From Silene conica (lineage: Eukaryota; Streptophyta; Magnoliopsida; Caryophyllales; Caryophyllaceae), in contig CM055311.2 in NCBI GenBank assembly GCA_029255685.2, positions 1,317,001-1,381,000 on the forward strand: a DNA stretch of 64,000 bases. The letters run 5' to 3'. The position numbers were made by a program, and so were the translations under genes. Of this stretch, positions 12,384-22,708 are shown piece after piece; position 1 is the stretch's first letter, and every line of letters starts with the position of its first letter. Under the pieces are notes generated by a model. The model was not told where the DNA came from. It ran no database searches and worked only from the letters and a program-made list of their open reading frames with translations.

Positions 12384-12922
12384 TTAGCCCGTGTTTGCGT
12401 ATTCTTTTTACATTAGCTCGTATTCTCAACTTAATAGATCGTATTCTTGTGTGCTCCTATATTTAAGTTCGTGATCCTTTTAAAATCGTATTTTTTTTAC
12501 ATTAACTCGTATTCATTTGTGCTTGTATTTTGAAACTCGTATTATTTTAAAAATATATATTATTGTTTCAAATTTTGTGAATTATTTAAGTAATTATAAT
12601 TATATGATAAAAAAGAAAATTATGAATCAAATATTAAAACAAATAATTATATGTGATTTTTGTGGCTTAAACCTACGCATGGTATTCGATAGTCTAAACA
12701 TTGATTAACTACTAATTTCCGTAAGTTCCAGAAAGTATTTGTGGCTTCAATATGCTCTATAATTTAATCCACATTATATTTTTTTTCTTTATCTTTTCTA
12801 TTTTTTTTCATTAATTTATTTCAAGCAGTATGCAAAATTTGGACTCTATATTTTATAACTTAAATAATTCATAAAACTTAAATCAATAATATCGCTCGAA
12901 AAGTTCCTCTTTTAAGTATATA
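12384..12922. other. Intergenic, nothing recognised
   Basis: AT-rich sequence with short repeated 'ctcgtattc' words around 12415-12545, possibly the 3' untranslated remains of the preceding relic. No gene, RNA or structured repeat recognised. Confidence 0.5.
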
Positions 12923-12952
12923 CTAGATTTAATGCTCGTGCGATGCACGAGC
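12923..12952 (-). mobile_element. Helitron-like 3' terminus (hairpin plus CTAG)
   Basis: Read on the minus strand, an 8-bp perfect stem GCTCGTGC/GCACGAGC with a 3-base loop (12934-12952) is followed after 7 bases by CTAG (12923-12926) and then T. That is the standard Helitron 3' end: GC-rich hairpin, short spacer, CTRR, insertion between A and T. The body would extend to higher coordinates. No Rep/helicase sequence is seen nearby, so the element would be non-autonomous. Confidence 0.6.
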
Positions 12953-12985
12953 CTAAATGTAAAACTTTGTAGAGTAGGTGCTTGT

Positions 12986-12992
12986 AAAAAAA
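12986..12992 (-). terminator. RNA polymerase III terminator of the tRNA gene
   Basis: A run of seven A on the + strand, i.e. seven T in the direction of the tRNA, lies 8 bases beyond the tRNA 3' end, where a Pol III terminator is expected. Confidence 0.75.
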
Positions 12993-13000
12993 GTTCAATT

Positions 13001-13073
13001 TGGAGATGCGGGGTATCGATCCCCGTACCTCTCGCATGCTAAGCGAGCGCTCTACCATCTGAGCTACATCCCC
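13001..13073 (-). tRNA. tRNA-Ala (anticodon AGC)
   Basis: This 73-base sequence on the minus strand folds into a full cloverleaf. The acceptor stem GGGGATG/CATCTCC contains a G3:U70 wobble, the alanine identity element. The D arm is TAGCTCAGATGGTAGAGC (A box). The anticodon stem CTCGC/GCGAG holds the loop TTAGCAT with AGC. The T arm contains GGGGATCGATACCCC (B box), and the discriminator is A; CCA is not encoded. There is no intron. Upstream, a CAA triplet lies about 8-10 bases before the gene, a feature favouring plant tRNA transcription, and a T7 terminator follows. It looks functional. It lies only 78 bp from a Helitron-like end. Confidence 0.95.
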
Positions 13074-14245
13074 AAGATTGATTAAGAAATGTTGGCACTA
13101 AAATAAAACTCTGTTTTTAAGATGCACGTGTCTATACTTATTTTCTGTAGGGTATGTGTTTGTAAATAATTGACACCCCAATATATTAACACAAACTATT
13201 TTTTTAAGAATCAATCTAATGGCATTTGCTCTAATTGTATGAAATGAACATGAGTTAACCGTAAATAGGTATACTGGAGATTGATTCAAAATATAAGTCC
13301 GCAAAAGGGTCAAATTCTCGGGTTGTTCACCTTAATCAGGTATAGTGCAATCAGGCATGGTACAAAGATCATGATTAGCAGATTAATGTGGTGCCATAAT
13401 TTGTTATATTTGAAATTATATCAATGATTTTATGTTTGGAATTATATCAATTGGTGTACGTGATGACAATTTACATCATTACTTTACAACATTTGATTTA
13501 CAATATTTAATATTTATATTTAATAAAATAAAAAACATACATGACCAACTTCAAATAAAATGAACTATGTACACAAAATATACTCAATAAATTTCAATTA
13601 ATTCTATACATTTAGTTAAAAGATAAATAACATATATTCCAAAAATTTATAGAAATAGTTGGATAGAGGAAGTATAAATTATGTATATATAAAGGAGGTG
13701 GGTTATTTGCAAAAAAAATCTTCAATATATTATCATCTCCTGGTAACTTTCACATGTTAATTAATTACCCATGGGTAGTTTAGACGATTGTTTCATATTG
13801 ATCGAAAGATTGTAATTTAAGAGTTCATTAGTTCTCAAATTTTAAATCTACAATTTCGTACTCAATAATTAAGAGCGTATACTATGTCGATTGATTATTT
13901 CTCATATGTCAGTCACAAGAAAATTGAAGCATCTGCTAAAGATTGGGTATTATGATCATCGTTTCTATATTGATATAGTATACTTCTCGAGTTATTGTTC
14001 GAACATAACTATATCTGTTACATATAGTTATGTTTGTCTTGTTCGCTATGAAATTGACGTTCAATAATAACTCTGATCCACTATTTTTCGATTTCTATGA
14101 TATACCTGAATTTATTGAAAGCGTTAAGCTAACACCATTATTAATAGAAGAAAGTAGCCTCTGAAGCTTCGTTATTTGTTTGTAGATCTTCTATAGCTAT
14201 AACTGCAAAACAACACAATGTGCATTAGTAAAGAGAAACAAAAGA
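13074..14245. other. AT-rich DNA between the tRNA gene and the copia element
   Basis: No gene recognised. If the Helitron proposal is right, this is part of the Helitron body. A short Shine-Dalgarno-like 'aaaggaggtg' at 13692 has no meaning in a nuclear setting. Confidence 0.5.
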
Positions 14246-14770
14246 TGTAGGGGATATAGAGTACGGAAGCGAATAAATTCAACCAAAGATTTAAGAGTAA
14301 TAAAATAAAGACAATAAAATAACACCAAGATTTTTAGGTGGAAAAACCCTCTTTAAATAGAGGTAAAAAACCACCGGCGAGAGAGCCAAATATTTCACTA
14401 TAATAATGTGGGAGTACAAGAATAATTTCCTCAAAACTATAGAAATAGTTAATCTATTAAACTCTCAAAAAGGATTATGGAGAGTAGGTAATAAAACAGG
14501 AGGAAGAGAAGATTAATATTTGTTGTATAGTTTTTGTGTGTGATTTTTGTTGTAAAACTTACGCATGTATTTATAGTGAATTTAGAAGTAAATGTTGAAG
14601 TGCGTTAGCATTGCATTTTCATCAGGTTGCATGCATTCTCTTTACTCCATCATCGGTTCATTTCACTTTGCATTCATTCACCATATGTTTCACGCTACTT
14701 CATTACTCATACCATAGGTTGGAATAAGTTCTAACATCTTCTCATTTAAAGGAGAGACATAACTCCAACA
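14246..14770 (-). repeat. 3' LTR of the copia element
   Basis: On the + strand it runs from TGTAGGGGATATAGAG to GACATAACTCCAACA and matches 23550-24075 with only scattered differences. On the minus strand it therefore starts TGTTGGAG and ends CCTACA, with the TG...CA ends of LTRs. Confidence 0.92.
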
Positions 14771-14781
14771 ATCTCCACCTT
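14771..14781 (-). other. Polypurine tract of the copia element
   Basis: Directly inside the 3' LTR the minus strand reads AAGGTGGAGAT, a purine-rich primer for plus-strand synthesis of the type usual in plant copia elements. Confidence 0.75.
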
Positions 14782-14835
14782 GACTCACCTTTTCCCATTT
14801 ATACAATCTCTCTCGCCATGAAGCCTTACTAAGTG

Positions 14836-17800
14836 TGAATAACACCAGCTAAGTTCAAGCAATGGTCAAACTTAGCTGCAGTGAGTGGTTTGGTTAACAT
14901 ATCTGCAGAATTCTCAGTAGTATGAACCTTTTCAACAGTTAAATTTCCTGCATCAACAATATCTCAGATAAAATGATGTTTGATATCAATGTGCTTGGTT
15001 TTTTAGTGATGCTTGTTATTTCTGGTCAAGTGGACTGCACTTTGACTATCACAAAATACTACTAGAATATCTTGTTTTAGACCAAGCACGCTCACCAAGC
15101 CTCGAAGACATATCGCCTCTTTCATACCTTCAGTGGCAGCAATATATTCTGCTTCAGTTGTTGATAAAGCCGTAATGGCTTGTAATGAAGAATACCAACT
15201 AATAGCAGAGCCACAAAGAGTAAATATATAGGCTGAAAGTGACCTTCTTTGATCTAAATCGCCACCATATATAGTCAGCATCAACGTAACCAACTACACC
15301 TCCGGGATCAGCTCTTTGCTTATCAAATACCAAACCAATATCAGAAGAACCCTTCAAATAACGAAGAATCCATTTTACGGCTTCCTAATGTTCTTTGCCT
15401 GGATTGTGCATAAATCTGCGAACCACACTAACAACATAAGCCAAATCGGGTCGAGTGCACACCATGGCATAAATAAGACTCCCAACAACATTTGAATATG
15501 GGACATGTGACATTCGTCTTTTGTCATGATCCGTCTGAGGACATTATTCAGATGACAACTTAAAGTGAGCAGCAAAAGGAGTATTGACATGTTTGTTCTC
15601 TTGCATGTTGAATCTGTCATGCATTTTCAGAATATATCTCTTCTGTGATAATATAATTTTTCCTGCTCGACGATCCCTGTTAATCTCCATACCAAGAATT
15701 TTATTTGCAGGACCTAAGTCCTTCATATCAAATTCACTGCTCAACTTGGCCTTTAACTTGCTAACAAGTGACTTATCTTTTGCAGCAGTTAACATGTCGT
15801 CAACATAAAACAATAAGTATATAAACGACCCATCAAATGCCTTCTGAAAATAAACACAATTATCGTAACTACTTCTTGAGTAGTTATGTCCAACCATAAA
15901 AGAATCAAACCTTTTATACCATTGTGAGACTGTTTCAAACCATAAAGAGATCTTTTCAAACGACAAACATAGTCCTCTTTGCCATGAACTATAAAACCCT
16001 CTGGTTGATGGATATAAATTTCTTCTTCGAGATTACCGTGAAGAAATGCAGTTTCACATCTAACTGCTCTAACTCCAAATCATGCAAAGCAACTAGAACA
16101 AGTAATACACAAATTGAGGTGTGACGAACAACAGGAGAAAATACCTCATTGAAATCAATGCCTTCCTGTTGATGAAATCCTCGCACAACAAATCTTGCTT
16201 TATATCTTGCATTTTCCAACACCAAGGATGCCATCTTTTCTCTTAAATATCCACTTACAACTTATAGCTCTTTTACCCTCGGGCAACTTCACCAGATCCC
16301 AAGTTTTATTCTTATGAAGACTGTTAATTTCTTCTTGCATCGCTGCAACCCATTTAGAAGAATATGTATCGGAAATAGCCTCGGAATAATTTCTAGGCTC
16401 ATTGCAGTCATTCATCTCTTCTGCAGCGGCCAATGCATAAGCAAAAATTAGCGCTTTGATCAGTATATTTTGGATTCAATTTCCTTGGTCTCTGTTCAGG
16501 AAGATTTTGAGCTATGGACCATGTATTTGGTAAACCTCGTCTTTGTGGTTGACTTGGTTGTTGTGGACTTCCTTGGTCAACAATCTCGGTATGTTCATTT
16601 GAATTTGGTGGAGTAGAGGAAGTAGGGACATCATCCTCTAACTTTGAAACTTTGACATCAAACTCCACCTTCTCTCTAGTATTCTCCTGATCATTTGTAC
16701 CCGGATGAGAAGAAACAACTTCTTTTCCAGAAGGTAAGATAACATTTTCATTAAAAGTTACATTTCTGCTACGAAAGGTTTTTCGAGTCTCGGGATCATA
16801 TAAACGATAACCTTTAACCCCTAAGTCATAACCCAAGAAAATGCACTTTTTAACACGAGGTTCCAATTTTCCCTCGCTCACATGAGAATATGCTGAGCAA
16901 CAAAATATTTTGAGATTAGAATAATCTACACAGTTACCCGACCAAATTTCTTATGGAATCTTGCAATCAAGAGATCTATTTGGGGAGCGGTTTATCAAGT
17001 AACATGCTGTAGATGCCGCTTCAGCCCAAAAGTCTTTTCCCATGCCAGAATGGGAGAGCATACAACGAACTCTCTCCATAATAGTTATGTTCATACGTTC
17101 TGCAACTCCATTTTGTTGCGGAGTTCCTGGAATGGTACGATGCCTGGCAACACCTTCTTTCTTGCATAAAACGTTAAATTCATTTAAACAGAACTCAAGG
17201 CCATTATCAGTTCTTAATCTTTTTACTTTCTTTCCAGTCTGATTTTCGATCAAAATTTTCCACTCTTTGAACGTGGAAAACGCCTCATTCTTATATTTGA
17301 GAAAATAAACCCAAAGTTTTCTAGAAAATTCATCAATAATAATCATCATGTAATGACAACCTCCTTTTGAAAGAACTCGTGAAGGACCCCAAAGATCAGA
17401 ATGAATATAATCTAATGTACCTTTGGTTCTATGAATACCCTTTGAAAAACTAATGTTTTTTAGCTTGCCAAAAATGCAATGTTCGCAGAAGTCAACCTTA
17501 TCGGTACAATGCTTTCCGAGTAGTCCTTCTTTGTTAAGGACATGCATTCCCTTCTCGCTCATGTGACCCAATCTCGTATGCCACAATTTGGTATCATCGC
17601 TAGATGAGATAACTGCTACAGAACCTGTAACAGTAGAACCCTGCAGTACATAGAAGTTACCAGATCGATTTGCCTTCATTAATACAAGAGCACCTTTGGA
17701 CACTTTTAAAACTCCGCCTTCAGCTGAATACTTGCACCCGAGTGATTCTAAGGTGCCTAAGGAAATGAGATTTCGCTTCAAGTCAGGGATATGTCTGACA

Positions 17801-18092
17801 CTAGTCAAAGTTCTAACAACACTATCATGTGTTTTAATTTTTACTGAACCTTCACCAACAACTTTGCATTGTGCATCGTTGCCCATCAAAACAAGACCAC
17901 CATTGACTAGTTTATAAGTAGTAAACCAATCTTTATTAGGTGTCATGTGAAATGTACAACCTGAATCAATTATCCACTCATTTCTATACATTTGTTCTAT
18001 ATCAGCAGCAACTAAAACATCCCCATCAGACTCAGACTCGACAACAAAATAAGGCTTGAAACTTTTGATTTGTAATGGTGATAGGTATATAT
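14836..18092 (-). pseudogene. copia pol: protease, integrase, reverse transcriptase, RNase H (degenerate)
   Basis: In minus-strand order: protease with WIIDSGCTFHM (about 17970), GAG_pre-integrase zinc region LWHTRLGHMSEKGMHVL...CEHCIFGK, integrase core (HSDLWGP, RTDNGLEF, PGTPQQNGVAERMN), a chain break near 16950, the ...KCIFLGYD...RLYDPETRK region, then RT starting WVAAMQEEINSLHKNKTWDL, with FYVDDMLTAAKD as the active-site block near 15790, and RNase H (STTEAEYIAATEG...CDSQSAVHL) ending about 14836 after SADMLTKPL. Open stretches (18126-16951, 16881-16408, 16433-16200, 16234-15989, 15966-15544, 15293-15003) are in different frames or separated by stops, so the polyprotein cannot be made. 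The first codons of the 18126 frame belong to the CACTA insertion, not to pol. Confidence 0.88.
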
Positions 18093-18108
18093 CACTACTA
18101 CATTTTGA

Positions 18109-18510
18109 TTCTATAGCAACACTCAACTATTGTTGCATAATGTCATATAAGTGTTGCTATAGAGTTTATGCAACACTTAATGAAGTGCTGTATAAAGTCT
18201 CGTTGCATTAGCTCATTGCAACACTTTATGCAACACTTTTTGAACTATTGCAACACTTTTATAAAGTGTTACATATGTTACTTTTATGCAACACTTTTTT
18301 CAAATGCAAAGGCAACATTTTTATTTTCTAATGCAACACTTCTTGTGAAAAATTAGCAACACTTTTTGTAGACAAATGCAATACTTTTTATATTAAAAAG
18401 CAACACTTATATCGAACAAATGCGACATTTTTATTTTGAGAACACAACACTAGTTACGTCCAAAAACAACACTTATACTAAACAAACGCAACACTAGTTC
18501 ATCCAAACAC
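18109..18510. repeat. Left subterminal repeat array of the CACTA-like element
   Basis: About ten to twelve copies of GCAACACTT or close variants (some as AAGTGTTGC) occur in 400 bp, for example near 18112, 18170, 18226, 18249, 18293, 18334, 18355 and 18400. Spacing is irregular, mostly 15-45 bp. Such arrays bind the element's transposase in En/Spm relatives; that role here is inferred. Confidence 0.75.
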
Positions 18511-19679
18511 AATAGAGAATTGCAATTCTTAATAGTCGTGTATTATTGCATATCATTAAAAAATTACAATAGAAGTATTCAATCTCAAAAATGAATGTCA
18601 ATTACATTTACAAAAAGGATTAAAAATAGAACTTCAAAAATTAAAAAATTACGTCCAAAATGAATGTCATTCAAAAATTACAATAGAAGTATGCATCCGT
18701 CATCATCTGAGATGCAAAACGCAGCCACTCACGTATTCAATCCAAGCTGCTCAAACATTCTGCCAAGTATGCCTATTAAGCATCCAGCCAAATTCTGATT
18801 TGCAGTAATACCAACTTAGTGGGCTGATTCCTCTTTGACATTCAATAAGTGCTATCTCTAAATTCTTACACGCACACACCCATATTATCAAATGGGTATG
18901 CATTTGCTCCAAACAAAATCAATTCCAAAGCTACGAACTTCAGGCCTGCAATAGACCAAAGTACTCTGCCATTCACGTTAACCAAAAAAATCTGCAAAAA
19001 AAAACTGGTCTAATTCATTCAAACCAGGAAAGCCAATCATCCAGCAGCCAAACTTACTACTGATCTGAATCCCAACCAGAATAGAAGTTGTTGATCAGCA
19101 TTCCAGTCTGATCTGAGGACTTCAGGTCATGCTACAGCAGCCAGAATGCATACCCATAGTGTTTACTGAAGATATCAAACCCAACATCATAATACATGCT
19201 GCATCTGCTGACCCAGAACACAATAGGATTGGTAGCAGACCAAAGAAACTGCACTGATGAAATCAACATTAGAGCACCAAGTCAGTCTTGCTTACCCTGC
19301 ACCCAAAAGACCGCCACAGCACGATCCCTGCATCAGAGATTTATGTCAGCCTATCCATATTCACAACCGTCATCCTCTGCCCACGCCTACCAGAAATCGA
19401 CCTACTGCACGCTGCCACAAGTAGTCGCCTGCCCCTGAAGGCTCCTTATTTTCAAAGAATTCGTGCATTCTTGTCTTGATCGGACTGCAGCAACAGACCA
19501 TTTGTCCCTACCACGAGTCTGTAAGTCAATCCCTTTTGCACCTTTGCCTAGAAGCGGAAATTGAGATCCACCGTTAGAGCTCCTGATATTCATGAATTTG
19601 AATTAGAAGAAAGAGTGATATAGAAATAGAAATAGAAATAGAAATATAATTAGAAATAGACGGGAGGTGAGGTTGAAAA

Positions 19680-19832
19680 ATACGCGTGATTGATAGTATC
19701 AAGCTCCAATAAATGATCTTCGCAGCCATATCCAGTGATTTCAAGCTCAGGGCCGAGACGAATAGAGGCACCGGCAGCTTTAGCCAAGGAAATGGATTCC
19801 TTAATGTTATTAAGGTTAGCATCAAAGTCCAT
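19680..19832 (-). pseudogene. Captured fragment of glutamine-dependent NAD+ synthetase
   Basis: Minus-strand translation gives about 50 residues starting [15 protein letters not shown] and including [17 protein letters not shown] followed by [10 protein letters not shown]. This is the start of the nitrilase-like glutaminase domain of plant NAD synthetase; the glutamate in GPELE corresponds to the catalytic Glu of the nitrilase triad. The enzyme makes NAD from deamido-NAD using glutamine. Only this one segment is present; the lysine and cysteine of the triad and the whole synthetase domain are missing. It is joined head-on to the WDR3 fragment in a different frame, so it is not a functional gene. 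Confidence 0.75.
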
Positions 19833-19844
19833 AGCAGCTCAATA

Positions 19845-20182
19845 GCTTGTGTTGGCCTCCCGGCTTGTGTTTGTTTATTTGAGTCACTTTCTTTTATAAC
19901 TTCTTCTATCGGATAAATTTCTATTGAATTGTTGTTCAATGAGATGGCTAATGTCGCCAAAGAATTCTTCAGATTGGTGGGGCAGAAGGAAATTGAACAT
20001 ATCTTCTTCTTAGCTCTCAGGATCTGAAATTGCTTGAATATATCAGAAGCTATAATAGTAAGAATGTTTTCTCCTTGTGTAGTATGGTTGTCATCTCCAT
20101 TCTCGGAACCCTTTTTCTTCTTCTTCTTCTCCTTTTTCCTCTTAAGTCTGCGCTTAGCCTTTTGCTTGGACTCAGCCTCAAT
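19845..20182 (-). pseudogene. Captured fragment of WDR3/UTP12 (U3 snoRNP WD40 protein)
   Basis: Minus-strand translation gives more than 100 open codons: a very basic stretch (ESKQKAKRRLKRKKEKKKKK), then ENILTIIASDIFKQFQILRA, KKKICSISFCPTNLKNSLAT and LAISLNNNSIEIYPIEE. This matches what I know of WDR3/UTP12 between its two WD40 propellers and into the second one. That protein belongs to the UTP-B subcomplex of the small-subunit processome in the nucleolus. The fragment lacks both complete propellers. It runs in the same direction as the NAD synthetase and RING pieces. The frame continues past the fusion point but out of register with the NAD synthetase frame. Confidence 0.72.
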
Positions 20183-20267
20183 CCCACCCTAATGTCATTT
20201 ACAGCCCTGCCTAAAACATCAACGATCACTAGTAGAAAAATAGTAATTTGCGGCGCCAAAAAAGGGA

Positions 20268-20472
20268 TCAGCTACTCTAAGATAGTGAAGGGTAAAGGCC
20301 AGGTTAAATTTTGTATTCCTCACCAACAAAGAGTCTGTGAATGGGCTAAATATCACGGCTGTATATCAAGGCCAAAAGAAGTCAATGCTTGATTGATTAA
20401 AAAACTCGGTGCTTACTTGATTAAAAAATTTCACAAAGTCAGCTACTCTAAGATAGTGAAGGGTAAAGGCCC
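20268..20472. repeat. Direct repeat of about 33 bp inside the CACTA-like element
   Basis: The text 'agctactctaagatagtg' followed by 'aagggtaaaggcc' occurs at about 20270-20301 and again at about 20440-20471. Just left of it, at 20228, 'cactagtagaaaaatag' looks like a further CACTA-type end, so a second decayed element may be nested here. Confidence 0.55.
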
Positions 20473-21052
20473 AGCATGGCAGTGGTCATACTGACATATA
20501 TTGTTGTTAATCATAGGTCAAAACTTTAAGCAGAACAAGCAACAGATAAAAGATCACAGTAATTAGGACTCCATTTTGACTATTCGGCAACACTCTCGAT
20601 TAACTCGATCACAACAGATACATTAACAGTGATACAGTTTTCTAGTATGATATACAACTCAGCATTACTCTTTGTGAAAAGAGTCTCCGTAAATGAATTA
20701 TTTGTCATTCTAAAAGCTTTATAGGTGGACACCTCAAAACAAAGATAAAAGACACATTCTTTCAGAACCAGGACAACAGGCAAAGAAAGTGACAAACATA
20801 TAAGTTTGACAATGGTGGTCAATAGTGGTCAAAGACTTCATAAATTAGCAACTTTAAAAATGTACTATGAAAAAATGTTGATTAATAAATCAAAGTTGAC
20901 ATTTATCAATTATCAAATCATATCTATAAATTGGACAATGGTGGTCAAAGACTCCCAAGTTTAAATCAGTAGAACATCAAAGTCAACAAAATCAAATTGC
21001 ACAATTCACAATAAAAATTGAACGATTTAAACAGTTAGAGTAATCCACTTAC

Positions 21053-21335
21053 AGTTCCAGATTGCTGATGTATGTTTCGTCTCGCCCAATTGATTTGATG
21101 CAACCCTCGTCCCCAGTCTACCTGAGGTAGTGGTGGAGGTCGTGGAGGAAGTCTAGTTTCATTTCCATTTGCATGCGTGTCATGTGGTTCAGACTCTTCC
21201 TGTTCTGTGTGCAACAGTTCATGATTTCTTGACACAAAATGAGGTAAAATTTCATGATGTCCCCAGTCATCAGGAGCATCAGTTTGCCTATCCACATAAG
21301 ACTGTATTAGCCGGTCTAGGTTCTCACGAAAATCA
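21053..21335 (-). pseudogene. Captured internal exon of a RING-type E3 ligase-like protein
   Basis: On the minus strand an exon of 283 bp is bounded by a good acceptor (ttcttgacag, then TGATTTTCG) and a good donor (GGAACT followed by GTAAGT). It encodes DFRENLDRLIQSYVDRQ, DAPDDWGHHEILP, a polyproline stretch LPPRPPPLPQ and WARRNIHQQ. In plant RING/U-box proteins of the At5g04460-like group, a very similar 'SDFRE.LDRLIQSYVERQ...DW' block precedes the C-terminal RING finger. The RING itself is not present. Assignment to this group is from memory of the motif, hence moderate confidence. The exon keeps its splice signals inside the transposon. Confidence 0.55.
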
Positions 21336-21999
21336 CTGTCAAGAAGACAGAAGACTGCATTAGTCGGTCCAGTATTATACGAGAATTATTGAATGTGGAA
21401 CGCTTACGGTCAACTATGTTATTTAAAACTGGGGTTTCCTTACATATCCTTCCATCAATGCCAGAAAGAAATACATCGTTCAATCATTTATTTACATTTG
21501 ATTAAAATCTCCTCACAATTCGTAAGAAAAACCCAATTAATCATTTGACAAGTACGGTTGTATAAACGAGTGCTTATTAGTTATTATTTGAAATTGAAAT
21601 CGATCACAGGAATGCAAAACGCTTACCATTTTAACAATCCGACAAACTCCAATATCACAAACTGCAAGTACAAACAAGTTCATCAACAAATCAGATTATG
21701 CATACAAACCCTGTTACATTCTTTCATTGTTATTAATCAGATTATGCATATCAGGCATTATTGTCTTACCTTTCGTCAAAAAAAAGCTTCATACGAATCT
21801 ACGATAATTAGGCATTAAAACGAAAGGCAGAGCTTCATACGCATAGATGAAACAACAATACGAATAGATGAAACAACAATTGAATTGAAATAATAACATT
21901 GTCACAATACGAATATGATTATATGCAGAGACGAATAGATAAACAACAATTGAATTGAGATAATAACAAAATGATAACAATAATTCATGAAATTGAAGT

Positions 22000-22190
22000 A
22001 TCATACCTATCAAAAATCCCAATCAATTATACTGAACGAATATGAATTTCTCCGGCTGAGAAAGAATCAAAGTTGAAATAGGATGAATATCGCGTGAATC
22101 GAACCGCTGATGGAGTTTTTTTTGGGTTTTTTTTTCTGGGAATGATGATGAAGGAAGGACGCGGGATGAAGATGATATGAGTACTGTAGA
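22000..22190 (-). promoter_or_regulatory. Possible captured leader exon with splice donor
   Basis: On the minus strand, pyrimidine-rich text resembling a plant 5' untranslated leader (through about 22030) ends at a consensus donor, GATAG followed by GTATGA at 22006. It points toward the RING, WDR3 and NAD synthetase fragments and so could start a chimeric transcript. No TATA box is clear. Inference only. Confidence 0.3.
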
Positions 22191-22423
22191 ATTATTGTTT
22201 TAAGCGTGTATAATTAGTATTATTAGCTAGGGTTTAATTAGCTTAGGGTGATTAGGCGCTTAATTTTTTTTACCAAATTTCATTATTGCGCTTAAACGAA
22301 AGTGTTGAATTGTTTTACCCAAATTTCAATTTGTTTTTTTTTATTTTAATTGAAAAGTTTAAGCGCTTAAACGAAATTAATTAGAAAATTTTAGAGATAC
22401 ATATATATTAGGGTTTAAAATTG

Positions 22424-22426
<3 letters not shown>

Positions 22427-22492
<66 letters not shown>
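22427..22492. repeat. (AT)n microsatellite
   Basis: About 33 uninterrupted AT dinucleotides near the right end of the CACTA-like element; likely unstable in length. Confidence 0.95.
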
Positions 22493-22493
<1 letters not shown>

Positions 22494-22494
<1 letters not shown>

Positions 22495-22690
22495 CGAAAG
22501 TGTTGCACAAGTGTTGCTAGAAAATGCAACAATTGTATAATAATGTTGCAATTAAAGTAATATATTGCAACACTTACCTTAAAGTGATGCATTATGTAGG
22601 TAATAGGCAACATTTTTAAATAAAGTGTTGCATAATTAAGTAAAATTGCAACACAACGCGTAAGTGTTGCACACGAAATGTTGCATTAGG
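22494..22690. repeat. Right subterminal repeat array of the CACTA-like element
   Basis: Copies of AAGTGTTGC and its complement GCAACACTT occur near 22499, 22509, 22566, 22624, 22646 and 22660, mirroring the left array. The two arrays together support the assignment to the CACTA superfamily. Confidence 0.72.
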
Positions 22691-22708
22691 TCTCTTTTTG
22701 TAGTAGTG

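Larger units (their letters stand above)
18093..22708 (-). mobile_element. CACTA (En/Spm)-like element carrying host gene fragments
   Basis: The left end begins CACTACTACATTTTG. The right end, read inverted, begins CACTACTACAAAAAGAG. Both match the CACTA signature of En/Spm elements. Both ends carry many copies of a TGCAACACTT word in either orientation, like the subterminal transposase-binding arrays of this superfamily. The 4616-bp interior has no recognisable transposase. It instead contains pieces of at least three host genes, all on the minus strand, plus a promoter/leader-like region. Flanking trinucleotides (TAT left, ACA right) do not match, so the usual 3-bp duplication is not visible. 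It sits inside the copia element. Confidence 0.75.

Noticed and set aside
20228..20250. 'cactagtagaaaaatag' as the end of a complete nested CACTA element
   Set aside because: No matching inverted partner was found, so only mentioned as a possible fragment.
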